A stretch of 64,000 nucleotides of DNA from Onchidella celtica (taxonomy: Eukaryota > Mollusca > Gastropoda > Systellommatophora > Onchidiidae). This document shows, piece after piece, positions 22,958 to 37,400 of the stretch (position 1 is the stretch's first letter; each line of letters starts with the position of its first letter). Below the pieces are notes generated by a model that was not told the DNA's origin, made no database searches, and saw nothing but the letters and a program-made list of their open reading frames with translations. Position numbers and translations under genes: made by a program. The DNA is taken from the NCBI GenBank assembly GCA_963931925.1, contig OZ007569.1, positions 12,918,663 to 12,982,662 on the forward strand, in the 5' to 3' direction.

Positions 22958-24975
22958 CACACAGACCTTCTAGCAGTGGCGTGTTGTTACTTGTATTGTA
23001 TTCTGTTCTGTTGTTAGGTGAAGAGGAGACTGGAAGATGTGATCATAGACACAAAGTGAGAGATTTAGGAAAATTGAAGTGCTGAAAGTGGAGAGAAGGG
23101 TCAAGGTGATGTGCACTGTCTGAGCAAATGTACAAATCCGGCTCATGTTTGGCTTAGCCATTGGGACAAGGCATGTGTGGACAGGATTTGTGCACCCTGT
23201 CTCTAGCTCTAAGCTTTGATTAACTTAGGATTATGTTATATTTCGTCAACTCAGAAGTGGCCAGTCACACACATGATGTGCAGTTTTCTCCCTATTCAGT
23301 TTCGCAAATGTTTGACATAGGGAGGAAATGAGGACATTGGGGAAACATTTGTGGATTAGAATGGAGATTTCAAGTAGAAAGTGTTGAATGAGTTGATGCA
23401 TGTCTAACTCTAGTAGAGTCTGCATGTTGTGTGTGCGCCTGTTACTCCCATAAACATAAGAAAGGTATTACAATAGAAACATGCACAAACAAGTTAATTT
23501 CAGCATCTTCCAGTGGTTTTCATTTATATGTCTGTTCAGACACAGTTAGAACTGATGACAGAAAGAAAATGGATCCCGGGGGGGGGGGGGGGGGGATCTG
23601 CATATTGCCTGAACTGCATCGATAAAAAAAAAATCGTTTAAAAAAGCACTTTATTTCTGTAGTTGTCATGGGGTGGATGAAACATTTTTGTTTTTCATGC
23701 ATCTGTTCTAGCTGATTGTCTCTGAGACTACAAGCTGACACTTGTCACTGCTTTAATGTACATTTAGTTAACTGGTCTGGATATATCTATAAACATATAT
23801 CTCTATCTCTCTACATCTGACACAATACCACAGATTGATAAAGAAGCAGCCGCCACATCTCTGTAGTCGGTTGCATTACAGTCAACAAATCAAACAGTCT
23901 TTCAGGTCCAGTCAGTGCTACACACAAAGAAACAAAATCACAAACAAACAAAACCTCCAGATATCCACAGGTGAGGAAATAGACAGACAAGACTTTGCTT
24001 TTGTAGAAAATGAATTTCTTTATAATTGTTGTCTTTGCTGCTGCTGTTATTGTTATAAGGAGGTAGGTGAAGCTCTAAAACTGATGTTCTTTTATCTCTT
24101 GATTGTAAAGTCATAATAATTTGTGCTTATTTCTGACTGGCATTTGGATTCCTTCCCTGCAAAGGGTGGATTATTTTCTCCTGGTAGCCCAATTTCCCCT
24201 ACCAGTGCCAGAAGCACCAGCTCTATGTTGAGCCTGTTGTAACTCATCTCAATGTGTATTCTGTCCATTCTTCTCATTTTATTGCTCTGATCAAATCAGA
24301 TGATTGGATTATGGCTGTATTGTCATCTGTCTCTCACTGGTAGCATCAGCCTCACAAATTGAGTGTAAAAGTGTTAGAGTTTCTCTATGAAAATTGCACT
24401 TTTCTGCGCTGCTGTAGATTGTGTGGAAACATGGGCTTAATTGGCCTGGTAATTTAGTATGAAGCCATTTGAAACTGAATATTTTGTGGTAAAGAAATCA
24501 ACAAACTATTTAACTTGTTCAAAAGAAAAAAAAAAGATCCAGCCTTGGGCACAGGAAAACGTAAGAGAGCGGGGAATGGTTAGACACGTTTGTCTCAACG
24601 GAGAAACAATTCGTTCCTTGTGCAAACTTTCAAGACATTTTTTATGTGTGATTTTGAAAGAAGGAAAAAATATTTTGACGAAAAGAATTTTTTGAAGTAC
24701 AACACTGAGCTTGAGGCGGTGTCTTCTTCTTTTTATTTCTTCTATGATGATGAATCTGTGTCTTATTTTATATGCATTAATATGTAATAATATGAGTGGG
24801 TTATTTCAAGGGGGAAAAGGAGGGGAGGGGATGGAGTAAATGAAAGAGAGAGAATGAAACAGGACAAGCTTGCATGATCCATATTCATATTCTTGCATCA
24901 TTTTGTACAGGTTTGTAGTGTAAATAGATGATTTGTTGGGGGTTGTTATTGTTTCTGAAATTCTTTAATGTCATT

Positions 24976-25039
24976 TATAGCCTTTTAGATGTCATTTACT
25001 TGGTTCATTTATAGCCTTTTAGATGTCATTTACTTGGGT
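24976..25039 (+). repeat. Direct tandem duplication TTTATAGCCTTTTAGATGTC
   Basis: The 30-base string beginning TTTATAGCCTTTTAGATGTC and ending ATTTACTTGG occurs twice in a row, separated by TTCA. Confidence 0.85.
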
Positions 25040-27207
25040 TGAATTTGTTCATGTTTCAGAGCAAATTTTTTTTAATGCTGTAGTGATTTTCTTCAGTTTG
25101 TACATGTTTGTGTTTGCCTGACAAATACATGTCACCATCCAAACTTCTGAAGAAATCACTTTAAGGCATGAGTTTGTTGATCCTATGATCTAACCTTCCT
25201 AAGTCAGTTTTTAGGTGGGTTTTAACGTCCTCTGGATGTGCTGAAAAGTAGCTCGATGAGCATATCTCCAAATACACTGGTGTTTTGTCCTTATGGATGC
25301 ATTGTTTTCTCTCATTGCTGACATTATTTGGAGTAAGTTCGAGCTGACCCTGTTCATCAAACAAGAGCAGAGATGAAACCCAGGATTTATGGCATACCAT
25401 AGTTAAATGTTCATGTAACAAACTGGATTTTGGATTGTTGAACAAACCAAAAATGGAGAGAAAAAAGTGACAACTGATTGTCAAGTTCCTTATGTCACGA
25501 CTTTGTTTTTTTTAACTTTCCATTTTAATTTTTTTTTAACTTTCCATTTTAACACAGTACAGTTTTATGAAAATTGCTCTTCTTGTAAAATGTCAGATGT
25601 CATGTTGAAGTCTGGATTTGAGAAACTTGGATATCTCTCATGTATTTATTGAGAAAAGTTAAATTAAAATCTTTTTTCATTTTTGTTTAGAGTCTCTTTT
25701 CTGGAGGTCAAAATAGGTTTTAGTATTTGTTTCATTTCTGTTGTATCATGAGCATTACTAATTTTACTTCTGACTGCCTGTTTTTACAATGAGGGGAATT
25801 TACAGTTAATATTTCACATCCAATCATGTGCAAGATTTGTTTTCTTGTTTCCTGTTTTCCCAAGAGTTCCAGAAATGTCAAGTTTGTCATTATTCACTAA
25901 TCTTGTCAAATGTTTTAAATTTTTTGTGCAATCTCACTCATGGTCTTGTTGATAACAGTCTTCTGTCAGTCTGATACAATGATGCTTGGCTTAGTTTGTT
26001 GTGGCCAGTTGTATTGTAACTTGTCCAGTCTTTCGTTCCACTCTCTGTAGTCGCTGTAGCTCAGCTGTCTTGTGTTTTTTGCCTACATAATGTGTCTTGT
26101 GAATTTTTTTTTTTGGTTGACAAACTTTGGGGCACATTTTTCTTGTCTTTAGAATGGTCTGTAGAGGGTTCATTTATTGAGAAGATTTTGATTGCCTTTT
26201 TCTTAAAAATAGAGAATACTTTTCTGTATTTCAACAGGCTGCGTTCCATATTGAAATCTGTTACATATATTACAGTCTTTGCAAATCCAGCATGAAGAAA
26301 AGTCTTTCAATTGGTGAACTTAAAGTTTGTCAGAGATGTTGAGATTGCTCATCTATAAGTCAGCCAACATTATGATTGACAGGTGCAGAGAAATTATTCA
26401 GTCAGACCAGTTGTGTAAAAATTAATTAATCTGGAAATTTACATTTCAAAGAAACTGTGATTTTCTGTATTATTCAAACTTCAGTGCCATCAAATGGGAA
26501 AATACTCTTTGGTTTTTCTTGTTTTAGATTTGAGCTTTGGTTCGAGTTATTTATAGTTCTTAGACATGGTTTATGGTGTTTTGATATTCATAACCGAGTC
26601 CTGGGCAGTATGATCATGGGTTGTGTCCCTTGAAGGTGAAGCAATATTGCTCACATGATACTTTGCCATTCATGGCTGGAGGGTTCCTGTTGTCTGTGTC
26701 TGTCTGTCTTTGACCAGAAGAATATAACATTACTTCTCTTCATTGTGAGCATTAATCTGGTGAAGTTCAGTCTTGGATAGAATATGTACATTATTTTATC
26801 ATTCTATGGATTTGCTATGTCTTTGGTTCTCAACAACAAATCAGAAATGACATCCACAACACGACAATTTGTGTTGACTCATTCATGTTTAGGTTTGTCT
26901 GCAAGACACAACAGAGGAAATGATTTACATAGCAATTGAGGGTTTTTTGTTTTCCTTAACTCACAAAATGACGGTGACCAGTTCGGGTATCTTCATTAGA
27001 TCTTTTCCTTGTGTATATGTTATTCTATCACTCTCCTCTTGCCACGGAACAATTTCTTTCGATTGTCAAGCTGCTGAATGAGAAGTAAGATAGCAAAACT
27101 ATGAAGAACTTCCATGGATGGTTGACCTGACACTGGTCAGTTTGTTCAGTTGGATCAGCACAAAATCTTATAGACTTTACTGTTGTGTCCGGTGCCCCTA
27201 TAGGTTA

Positions 27208-27394
27208 ATGCTGGCATGTCTTCTCCTGGATGTGTTAAAGAGCTGACATGTCATCTCCCGGATGATTTAAGCAGTTGACAAGTCATCTTCCGTACGTGTT
27301 AAAGAGTCGACATGTCATCTCCCGGATATGTTAAAGAGTTGACATGTCATCTCCCAGATGTGTTAAACAGCTGACATGTCATCTCTGGATGTGT
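27208..27394. repeat. About 32-bp minisatellite, 5-6 diverged units
   Basis: The unit is approximately GTGTTAAAGAGCTGACATGT followed by CATCTCCCGGAT. Units differ at several positions (CTGACATG, TTGACAAG, TCGACATG) and the edges are truncated. Confidence 0.85.
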
Positions 27395-30300
27395 TCACCA
27401 AAATAACTCTATAACATTTCCCATTTGATGCCAATATTTCCTGTGTCTGTGTTGTCTGTCTTGCTGTATTGTGTTCTTGCTTCCCTATTCATATATTGTT
27501 CACGTACCTCTTCATTGTGATAGAATCAGGTTTTGTCTCTTGGACAACATGAGAAAATCAGAGCAGAAATTTGTGTTTCTTATCAGTAATAGCTTAAAAA
27601 CTTACATCACATACTGCTTAATGTTAATCTCAGTTGTGCCAAACCAGACTATGAGTCAGAAGAGAAGGAAATTCTTTATCTCATTTTGTAAAATGCATTC
27701 AAAGAATTTTGACATCATTTTTAACTCACTCAGTCTATTTGAAATGTGGCTTATTTGCTGACTTTACAGGAATACAAATGTGAATATTTCACTACATGTA
27801 TGTGGTTATAATAGGGATTCAGGAGCAAAGGATGAAATAATATACATATACATATATTTGAAGGACAAAAAAAATTGCAAAGACACAGAATTAAGACTTC
27901 TTGTATAACTGATAATATGATAAATTTGCCTTTGTAAATATGTACCATGGTGTCTTTGTTAATGGTTTGGTGTGGGAAGTCACTCCTTGCTCTTGTTGTA
28001 TACTCAAATGTCATTTCATCTTCTTATTCCTGTTTTTGTCATTCAATGTGGTATTTTAACTCATTCTATACTGCATCCCAACTGAGGTTTTCACTGCAGT
28101 CCAGAAACAAAGAATACTGTCTGAAGTCAGCGCTTTGGTCAGTGTATCGGCGAGCTCTTGTTATTTCAAAAATATAACTAGTTGGGTATCAAAACAAAGG
28201 TAACTGAATGTGCAGCATGACTGTATTGAGGAAATGCACCCTCATGCAAGGAGAAAAATGAAACTTCGGTGAAAAGGAAGTGGAAAGTTCAGATAGCAAA
28301 CTATTTTGAATGTAAAGTTTTTCTGTTTTTATTCGCTCTGAACAAATTTTCTCTTATGGACAGAGCTGTTCATGTGACAAATGAAACATGATATCTCGTA
28401 TCAGTTTTATGAAGTTCAAAAATCCATTAAAGATCAACAGTGCGGCATCACCTTTATATTAATGGAACAAAAAGAGCCATGCATTTAGACCCATGTTTAT
28501 GATTAAGAGGACAAGGAATGCCGGTAGATTAGTGAAGTTAAAAAACATTGACCACGTGGAAGCCAGGACCACTTTGTGTGCTGGTGAGATAGAAAATTTC
28601 AATAAGACAAATAAATGCTTTTTTCAGCCACGAGTTAAACAGAAGTTAAAGCAAGTTTATAGATTTTGATCAACTTCTTGATGGCCAGGGAAGCTACTTA
28701 TTTTCCACTTCATCAATCATTTTTAAATGAAAATGTTCTGGCACCTCGTAACCAAAAATCAGTCTTGTAAGTCGGTGGTAACCAGCACCTGATAAAATTT
28801 TTTAGCAACAAAACTTAAGAAATAGCCATGATTTTTTTTTTTTTTTTCCAGTTGGCAGAACTTCCAAATCCTAGAAATGGGTTGATGTTGCTTGTAATGA
28901 ATTTTGGCCAGAGAATTTTTGTAAATTTACAGCCTCCACTCACTCAAGGCTTCCACCATTGTCATAGGCCTGTTTCAGATCATTTTTTTTTTTTTTTATA
29001 ACGTATTTTGTGTTTTCTCTCCTGTTTTGACCCAAAGAATTTTCAGGAATGAATAGTTTCAGACACTGCAGTTTGATGTTGCCATATTATTATTTTTTTT
29101 TTTTCAAATTGAACAGCATTAGGACATTGTGGATGCAGGATTTTATAAATTATATGAACAAGAGGTGAAGATCCGAACCGACTTCAATTTGGCACTTACA
29201 ACTATTTGCAAATAATTTTTTTTTTTCCTGCCATTCTGTTTTTGACATTTTTGGTTTCATTTATCATTCATTCTTCCAGGGTGTGCACTTTTCTGTAACC
29301 TTATTAATCGTGTCACCAGAATAAATTTATTCATCAAGAAGTGGCATCTCTGGCCTACCTGCAGGTGGTATTTAACTCTGTCCCTGGAATTAAGCATTAA
29401 ATTTGTCTGGAAGTGAAAGAGATCGATCACAGAGGTTTTCCACGAAAATTGTATAATATTATATCAAATGAACATGAGAGATTTATGTATATCAGAATAT
29501 TTTTAATGTGAGTTTCATGATATCCTGAAATTTTTGTTCTTACTCTAAGGATATTTGTTGTTGTTGCTTTGTGGATTGTTCACTGTAAATTTTGTTTTGG
29601 TAAACAAATGACTCGATTGAGAATATTACATTCTTCTTGGGGAAAATATCAACTATAAATCCATCTACAAGAACAAGAGGACTTTAAACAAAACCACCAC
29701 CACCAAAAAAAAAAAAAAAATGAATCGTCTGAGCTATTATAGAGTTATTATATATACTGGGAAATCCAAGTATCCCCCATCATGATGCTGTGAGTTCCCA
29801 GAGAAGTTTTGAAATTCATTCAGGTGAAAGGAAGATGAACAATAAATTAACAGCCATTGTCCCCCATATATCTCAAGTAATTATTTGTATCAATTGTGGG
29901 AGGGAACGACATGAAAAAGTGAGGCATCAAAACTGCCAAATGATTTTTGTACATAATGTTTGTTTGTTTGTCAGCCACTCATTTGTAATGTGCCTTCAGC
30001 GTTGTCGTAGGATTAGATATTTCAGTAATGAAAATAAAAAAATGTTTTTAAAAAATCAAAAAAAGGAAAAAAAAAAAAATGGAATAAATTAATATGATTA
30101 CTATAATAATAATTATAACAAAGTAAACATCAATTTTGTCTGGTTGTCTTGTTTCATTTTTGCTCGCTCTTAAAAAGAAAATAAAAGTTCAAAGGAAAAG
30201 AAAAGAAAGTTTATCTCACCCCATTCAGTTTCAGACGATTATTTGGCCCATTTCCAGCTGAATCTCCTAAGAATCAGTTGGCGCGGAAAAACTAAGTCTT

Positions 30301-30832
30301 GGCAACAAAGAAATTTAGCATATCTGATATCAAACAATTTATTGTTGATACAAATGGCAAGCATATTCATGATTTCAATAAACTACTGTTTTACAAAATG
30401 TCAATCACTGTCAAGTGTTTACTTGTCTTCATGTATTGTGAGAATAAGGAATGAATGACCTGTTGAATGCCAGCTGCTGCCTGACTAGTTTTTGGTTTAG
30501 TCAACAGTTTCGAGAACTGGACACATTTTACACAAATTCCACCCATCTATGACGATTTGAAACTTTTCTCAAAACATTTCCTATGAAATATGAAATCAGA
30601 CTACGATAAAGGTCCTTATCTGCGGAAGACCTGTTGTTTCCATCTGAGATGAGAATTAATGAACTTGTTTAAGGGAAATGACCAACATTATATACATGTA
30701 CATGGAAAGAGACAGACAAAATACATGTAAAGTAAATTTAATACTAAAATCTTTCCCAAACAGTAGGCACTGTATACACAGACAATAAACAACAGTTTTA
30801 TTAGAGTCATCAAAAAGATGGTTATTATTATG

Positions 30833-31268
30833 GGGACAAGGTGGTCTAGAGGCAAGGTGCTCGCCTCTCATGCCAAGGGTCCCGGGTTCTAAACCCGGCC
30901 GGTGCAGGCATGTTGGAAGTTTGGGATTTTTCTCATATTTTCATGTCCCTGATCCTATTGAGGGGTAGGATCGAGTACCTAGTCTTCTCGGATAAGGACG
31001 AAAAAATTCGGAGGGCCCGTGTGCACGTTGCGCACGTTAAAGATACCTTGGCAGTTGGAAATCGTAAAGAGCAGGCCGAACAGGCCGCTGTCCGGGCAAA
31101 ATTAAATAAAATTCATCCCTACCACCCACTCCACCTCATAAAAACGCCGACCGGCGCTGCACTGTGGCGACGACATGCCTGCTCCAGTTGTAACTGGGGT
31201 GCAATGGCACAAAGGCAAAATTTCCCAAATGGGATTAAAGAGTTATACAAATACAAATACAAATATTA
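30833..31268 (+). mobile_element. tRNA-derived SINE, copy 2, full-length-like
   Basis: Same family as the copy at 10508: A-box-like TGGTCTAGAGG, B-box-like GGTTCTAAACC, body with GTGCACGTTGCGCACGTTAAAG. The core is present once, not duplicated. It extends further 3' through CGACCGGCGCTGCACTGTGG and ends in a (CAAATA)n simple tail at about 31248-31268. It lies outside any supported exon. It is not a functional tRNA, because the anticodon arm and acceptor pairing are not maintained. Confidence 0.85.
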
Positions 31269-31269
31269 A

Positions 31270-34200
31270 TACAGCAGAATTTCTGTCAGCTTGTAATTGT
31301 CCATACAGTCTCTCTCTGGTTTGCAATTTCAAAATCCCCCAATTCAGGGATCTCTCACACTATAGCAAACTGACATTCCCAATTGTCATTTCAATACATA
31401 TTTCAATAATTTCTTGTGGGTTCAGAATTTCACTGTCACCTTATGAGGCTTTTGTATGTCCAAAGAATACTTATTTACAGGTCACAATTTAAATAACAGG
31501 ATGGTAAGATTAATTTTACATGCATACATCTGCTATAATAAGTAAAATCTGCAGCCTGTATTTAACTAAACCAAGGGTTGTTTCTGTAATAGGGATGATA
31601 AAGCATCTTATAGCCAAAAAATGGACAACCTTCATTTGAATAACACTAGCTTTTAGTCATACATTTCAACTGATGAAACATGTCTAAAAAATGGTCACAT
31701 TAATCTTGAAATCTAGCATGGTGAAATCCAGTATTTTCACTGTATCGGTTCACTTTCACTGGGTGACCACCTGTTAAATCACTGGATTCTTAAAAGCTCA
31801 GCTAGCAATGAATGTATCATTAATTCTTTGTTTAGGCAAAACTGAAAACATCAGTGACTTGACTGTTTCAAACCAAACTTACATCCTATTAAAGAGAGAC
31901 AATTCATTCATTCTAACATAGAAAGCATGACCTATTTTGCAAAGGCCAATGAATTCGTGAATGTTTACTTAGTGCACACATGAGTTTGCCACTACCCTAC
32001 ATAAATGTATTTTAACATCTAAACACATAGAGGTTTCTAAGATCTTGTTAAAAAAAAGAGAATAGTGCAAAGCTCTATATCCAATCGCACTTCATCATTA
32101 TTACAATGGAAATAATCAAGAGATTTTATCCCAATCAGTTTCAGATCTTCACTCCACTCTGCACTAAAAAGTGGACAATCCACATTCTCATTAGCAATCA
32201 CCCTTAAAAAGGTATATTTATGTGTGAGACAAGTTGTATGTCAAACAAAATTATGCCACTTTACCTGCATTTTTCCCATATGTGTGCCATAGACAGAAAT
32301 ATGCTTTTTCAATACAGTGAATATGACATGGGGAATGTTTTAATCATAGAGACATACTGAGATAAAATTCATAAATCTACTAAACATTTCCCAAATTTTT
32401 ATACACATAATAAAGTACGAACTTGATTTGCATAGCCGAAATTATTTAATCATTAATTAACTTACAATTATTTCCCAGGTTAAAATCACACCCACATCAC
32501 CATAAACCACAGACAGCAAGATTGAGCATAATAATATGTAGTTTACGGGTCAAACAATGCAATGAACAGTTTGCACCAACAACGATGCATGAACAGTTGG
32601 CACAAATTTACCATTCACTTCCATGACACACAGATAAAATAAGGTACAAAACAGGAGGCAGGAAGAATAAATGAGCTTCTTTACAAAAGGACGAAAAAAA
32701 TTTAAATAAACGACCTTCCATTCAGTTCCTATTGTAAGATCTTTCAAAAACCATTCAATCACAGGACATCTGTAGAGACATAAGTGTAGGGCAACAAATT
32801 CTCCATCGAAAGTAAAGAAAATCAGATCATACACTTTTCACTGAACAAACGAGTAAACCTGTAAAAGTATAGGTAGGACATCAACAAAACTATTTCCAAC
32901 AGATCTACCAGTAAGCTTAATATCAACTGCAATGCAATTCTGTGGCATAATCTTCAGCTTTTAGAAATATGTAGGATGACAAATCATTCATTAAGACATA
33001 CAAAGAATCCCACTGCATTTTCTGTTTACCTGCAACAACTGATACTTTACATGTTATGGGCACAGATTTTCTTACATGAGTGGCTCATAATGAGAAAAAT
33101 TTTTTATGACTGTTGCTTTGAAAAGTTCAGTTCAGATCAAACTCCCAGCAAAACTGATTCTCTAATCTTTTGCCTTCTATAAATGAAATGAAGCAAGTGG
33201 AACAAGATAAAACAGTCTAATAATCCTATTCTAGTTCTACCTGGAGGTCATGAAAGTTAACTTCCTTTACAAAACGGTCTATCCATTAAAATCTGTGAAA
33301 TGAACTTCTGCCAATCATCTTGGGGAAAACTGGGCAGTAAAATATATTCAATATATAAGTATTGTAGCTGGTTCAAAAGTATGGTTATATCATGTTTACA
33401 TGAACTGTTTCAAATGCAGAGATGACGAGTGACAAAAGGATTATATAATTCCTGCAGCATCAGTCATATTTGCAGGTCTTTCAATCCTCTCCAATAGAGT
33501 TTGTTCATCATTATATATTTAAATTCAATAGTAATCTCAATCTCAATCAAAAGCTTGTTTACCCGTGATACAACAGGTGTAAATAAGTTAAAGATTTTTA
33601 CACCAATCACAGTTCATTCATTTAGCCTTTTTCATTTCAGAAATAAACAATTTAAGAGTTCTCAGTATGGCCTATATACATTAAAAGAGAAACTTTAGAT
33701 CAGCTGCAGCATAGATATAATTAAAAAGATCTTAAGCATAAATTTGTACAAAGTAGGAATTCCATTTGTATCAATGACGAAATAAATTGGTTATAAATCT
33801 CAGGGGTAACCATTGCATTCACAGAGTACAGAAAATCTTCACATGACAGGAAACACCTCCTGCTCAATAAACATCAAAATATGAAATAGGTGGAATTATA
33901 TCTGATACCATTAAAATGGAAAAAATGGGGAAAGTAATAAATTTCCAAATTTCTCTATGTTTTTGCACTGAGTCGAGCAGACTAACAGATGACAACATCA
34001 ATTCACTGCACATTTTTCTTTTCAACTTCAGAACCAAATGTCAAAATGTCTGCTGATAAGAAGATATATCCTACAGAGATCAGATAACTTTTGACAACAT
34101 ACTTCCATCTCAATATCATAATTGAATATTAGCCCAAAACAAAAACAATCAAGCCATCATGTGCATGACATTTTTACTCACAAAATTTCAGATATTACAG

Positions 34201-34323
34201 ATCACTTATAATATTTATGTTTTCCAAACTAATTTGAATTCTGGACAACTCCATAAATTTCTATTTTCGTCAATGCAATGGAAATCCTATTAAACTCCCT
34301 TTGGGCTGAGTAATTTGACCTGT
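31270..34323. other. AT-rich DNA downstream of NPC2 (3' UTR and/or intergenic)
   Basis: No supported gene. On the - strand this follows the NPC2 stop codon and may include its 3' UTR; I could not choose a poly(A) signal with confidence. Confidence 0.45.
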
Positions 34324-34410
34324 TCAGCTTGTGATCACAGCTGGAATGATAGTACAAAATACATCCTTCCCTGCCTTGTTTTTCAGTTCCCACTTGACAT
34401 AAACATTCAC
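34324..34410 (-). CDS. NPC2: NPC2 exon 4: terminal strand and stop
   Basis: Encodes VNVYVKWELKNKAGKDVFCT then IIPAVITS and the stop (34326-34324). The KWEL and VFC motifs are the last beta strand of the ML fold, including the cysteine that pairs with the first FKDC cysteine in human NPC2. Confidence 0.93.
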   Translation of the reverse strand: MNVYVKWELKNKAGKDVFCTIIPAVITS

Positions 34411-37400
34411 CTGAAATGAAATAAAAAAAGACCCCAGTTCAAGAAATTAAATCATGTTTTCTTGCTCATTATGAAACAAATACAATAAAATTTCTATGGA
34501 ACTAAGGAAATGATTTCTTGAGACTGGCTGGATTAAGATACGGGCAGTCACAAAAAAAAAATATGGAACAGCTGTGCCTCTGAAATGTGTCAAGTGCTTA
34601 TGAATAATAAAGATTCATGGCACTCACTGCACATCTGCTAACTGGGCTAAAGTAGGGCATATGTTAGTATTATACACAGTGAAGCCTGGACAATAAAAGA
34701 ACAAAGAGGCAGCACTAAGTGTGAAACAATGTGACTGAACATCAACAGTCACAGTAATAACCTGAGACCTGGGAGAAATAAAGATCTCCAAAGTGTGAAA
34801 GTGAAAAGAATAGTGGGGTGTCACCAAGTCGCATGACCATTCATATGCAATATGCACATGCTATGTAACTGTAACTGTATTGTTATGTATTCAATGATCA
34901 AAACAAATTTCCTTGTACAAGGACGAATAAAATTTATCTTATCTTATCTATGATACGATAATGCGAGGTGGGATGAACAGTGCAGGAAAGTGCTAAGAGG
35001 TATCCTGCAAGAATGAAAAGAGAGCAAAAGGGAATGCCACACTGTCATGCCAAGAATGAGGAAGCACATGGCGTTTTGTGGAAAAAAAAAAATGAGATTG
35101 GAGACCTGTTCAAAACTTCTTTGCAATGTGGGAGAATTGTGTATAAAATTGTTGTATCCTTTCACATTAACCCTGGTTTATGCAATAAAATAACTGGTCC
35201 AACAAAGCATTTCTTAATAACTCTAGTTTCATATTATGGGATTTCATAATAAAAGCTTCAAGGAGAGTTTATATGGTGTACATCTACTGATCTAGTGTAT
35301 AAAATTCATCTGGCCTATGTTCTGAAGACCCCTTGGCCTGATGAAACTGAAAAAAACAACCCAAAAAAACCACAACTCCAATCTGTCTGTCTATTCAGTA
35401 ATCAGTTCTATTTCTGTAATGAAAATAAGTGGCACTGTGCAACTTGCATGTCAGGTTAGCTGGGGCACTAACAGACATTTAATTTGGTACTGTCTTACCT
35501 TCAATACCTTGGTTTGAGATTCTGGCTTAAGGTTTCAAACTTTCCAATTGCAGGGGTCAATTATAAAATATCAATTTATGCATACAACCGACTTACAGAA
35601 GGATATGCTGTGAGAACATCCAGTGTTGGCAGGTAATCTTCAACAGCTTTTCCCTTAATGGGACACGTCAGTCCAGAATCTTTACAGGCATTTGGATTTT
35701 TCAATTGAAATGGCACCCAAGGCAATTCACCAATTTTCCCATGGACTTCGGAATTCAGGGTGCCTTCATCATTGTCTGAAATGACAGAGAACATATAATT
35801 TGATGTTACTTTTCACATCTTTTCTCTTCAAATCCAGGACATTGTGTGGATGAGGATATTGTACATCAGGCCTACCTTCTGGGATTCTTTGGAAACCAGA
35901 AACTTTCTCAGCCCAACTTATTTTCAATCGGAATTCAAATATTCCTTCCACAACTGACAAGGTTAATTCCTAAAAAAAAAAAATATATAAAAAAATTCCC
36001 CTCTTCATATATAGAATTTATACAAAATATGTTTCATCTCCCTTACTGCTTTCTGTTTCCATCTCTGTTTCACCACTTCCATCTGTCTCTCTAATTCAAT
36101 AACAAAGCACACTTTATTCTGCTTCCCCACTCCCCCCCCCCCCCTATAATTACAAAAGCAAAAACTACAAGGTCCATAATATATTATTTCCTCACACTTA
36201 CTTGCACTAAATTTAAAGTCAATAAGAACCGTTGTTCCTTTCTTCAGGACTGCTTTCCCATGTTCACACGTGCCATTAAATGACACACCGGCTAACTTTC
36301 CAGCAACTGAACCTGTAAAATAATTACATGTACATGTATATGATGTGCTAAAAGTGCAGTTTAGCCCTCCATTTAGTGTCAGGCAGTTTGATTCCTTTGT
36401 ATCAATTACTTTGATTACTAAAAATGCTCCTTACCCCTTCAATAAAGTATAATAATACTAAATGAAAATGCCCATCACAATATGGGGGGCTAACCTGCAC
36501 TTTTACCCATAATGTAGCACATAAACTTGTCCATAGCTAAGTTATCAAGTTACTTCTTAAAAAAAGAGATGTGACTTTTTGATATACAGTATTTATACGA
36601 TGTGTTTATCCACTGATACTGTTGGATAAAATTTCCCCTATGATTTTTTTTTTTCCACCAACATGAATTCTGTGTTTGCAAGTGATCTCCCCTGATTCAA
36701 ACCCTCCTTCATCTTTCTCCCTTGTTCGGTTCATCCCGATCCATTTTTGCATTGTGCACGTGTTGAAAACAATGAACAATGGTATGACTGAAATTTGAGC
36801 TCAGAGGCTTTTCTGAATAAAAATGGAATTTTATTGATTAAATGGATACATATGGAGGTTCAGGTCTTTATCTGCAGATATAGATAGATATGGGTTTCTT
36901 GATTTAGTCATGCTTATTAAGTAAGAATTCCCTCACAATTGCACAGGGTTCTCAGTAGCGTAGTGGTTAGCATCTTTGCCTGTCAGCCAGGGGACCATGG
37001 TTCAATTCTTATCTTAGTAGGACAGTTTTTTTTTGTTCTTTTCTTGTAAAAGTCTTTTTATCAGGAATCTCTTTTTTTTAAATCCAAGAACAGTAATAGG
37101 GAATAAATCCAGGTTTTTGTTGTTTTTTTTTGTATCGGGGGACAGTGGTTTGATTCCCAGCAAGGTAGGTTTTGTTTCATTTCTTTTAAGAGCCTTTTTA
37201 TCAGTAGCAATCAATCTGTTTCGTAGAGTTTGTTTTTTTTTCTTAATCCAACTACAGTAATTACTAATAAGGAATAAATCTAGTTTTGTTGTTTGTAATT
37301 AGTCACCACCAATACCTGTGGATAAACCCACAGACTAATAAAATACCCAGTCTGGATGATCCCATTGTGTGACGTCACTAAACAGCGAAAGGTCATGAAC

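Larger units (their letters stand above)
22726..30830. other. HIF 3' UTR and/or intergenic DNA
   Basis: About 8 kb of AT-rich DNA after the HIF stop with no supported gene on either strand. A proximal poly(A) signal is at 22952. The stretch contains poly(G) (23578-23595), a 30-base tandem duplication (24980-25038), a 32-bp minisatellite (27208-27394) and four long T-runs (28831, 28984, 29093, 29218). Confidence 0.5.

Noticed and set aside
35876-35960. Extra NPC2 exon reading VEGIFEFRLKISWAEKVSG on the - strand
   Set aside because: Exon 36312-36202 joins exon 35775-35597 in perfect phase and family register without it; including it would insert 28 residues absent from the ML family.
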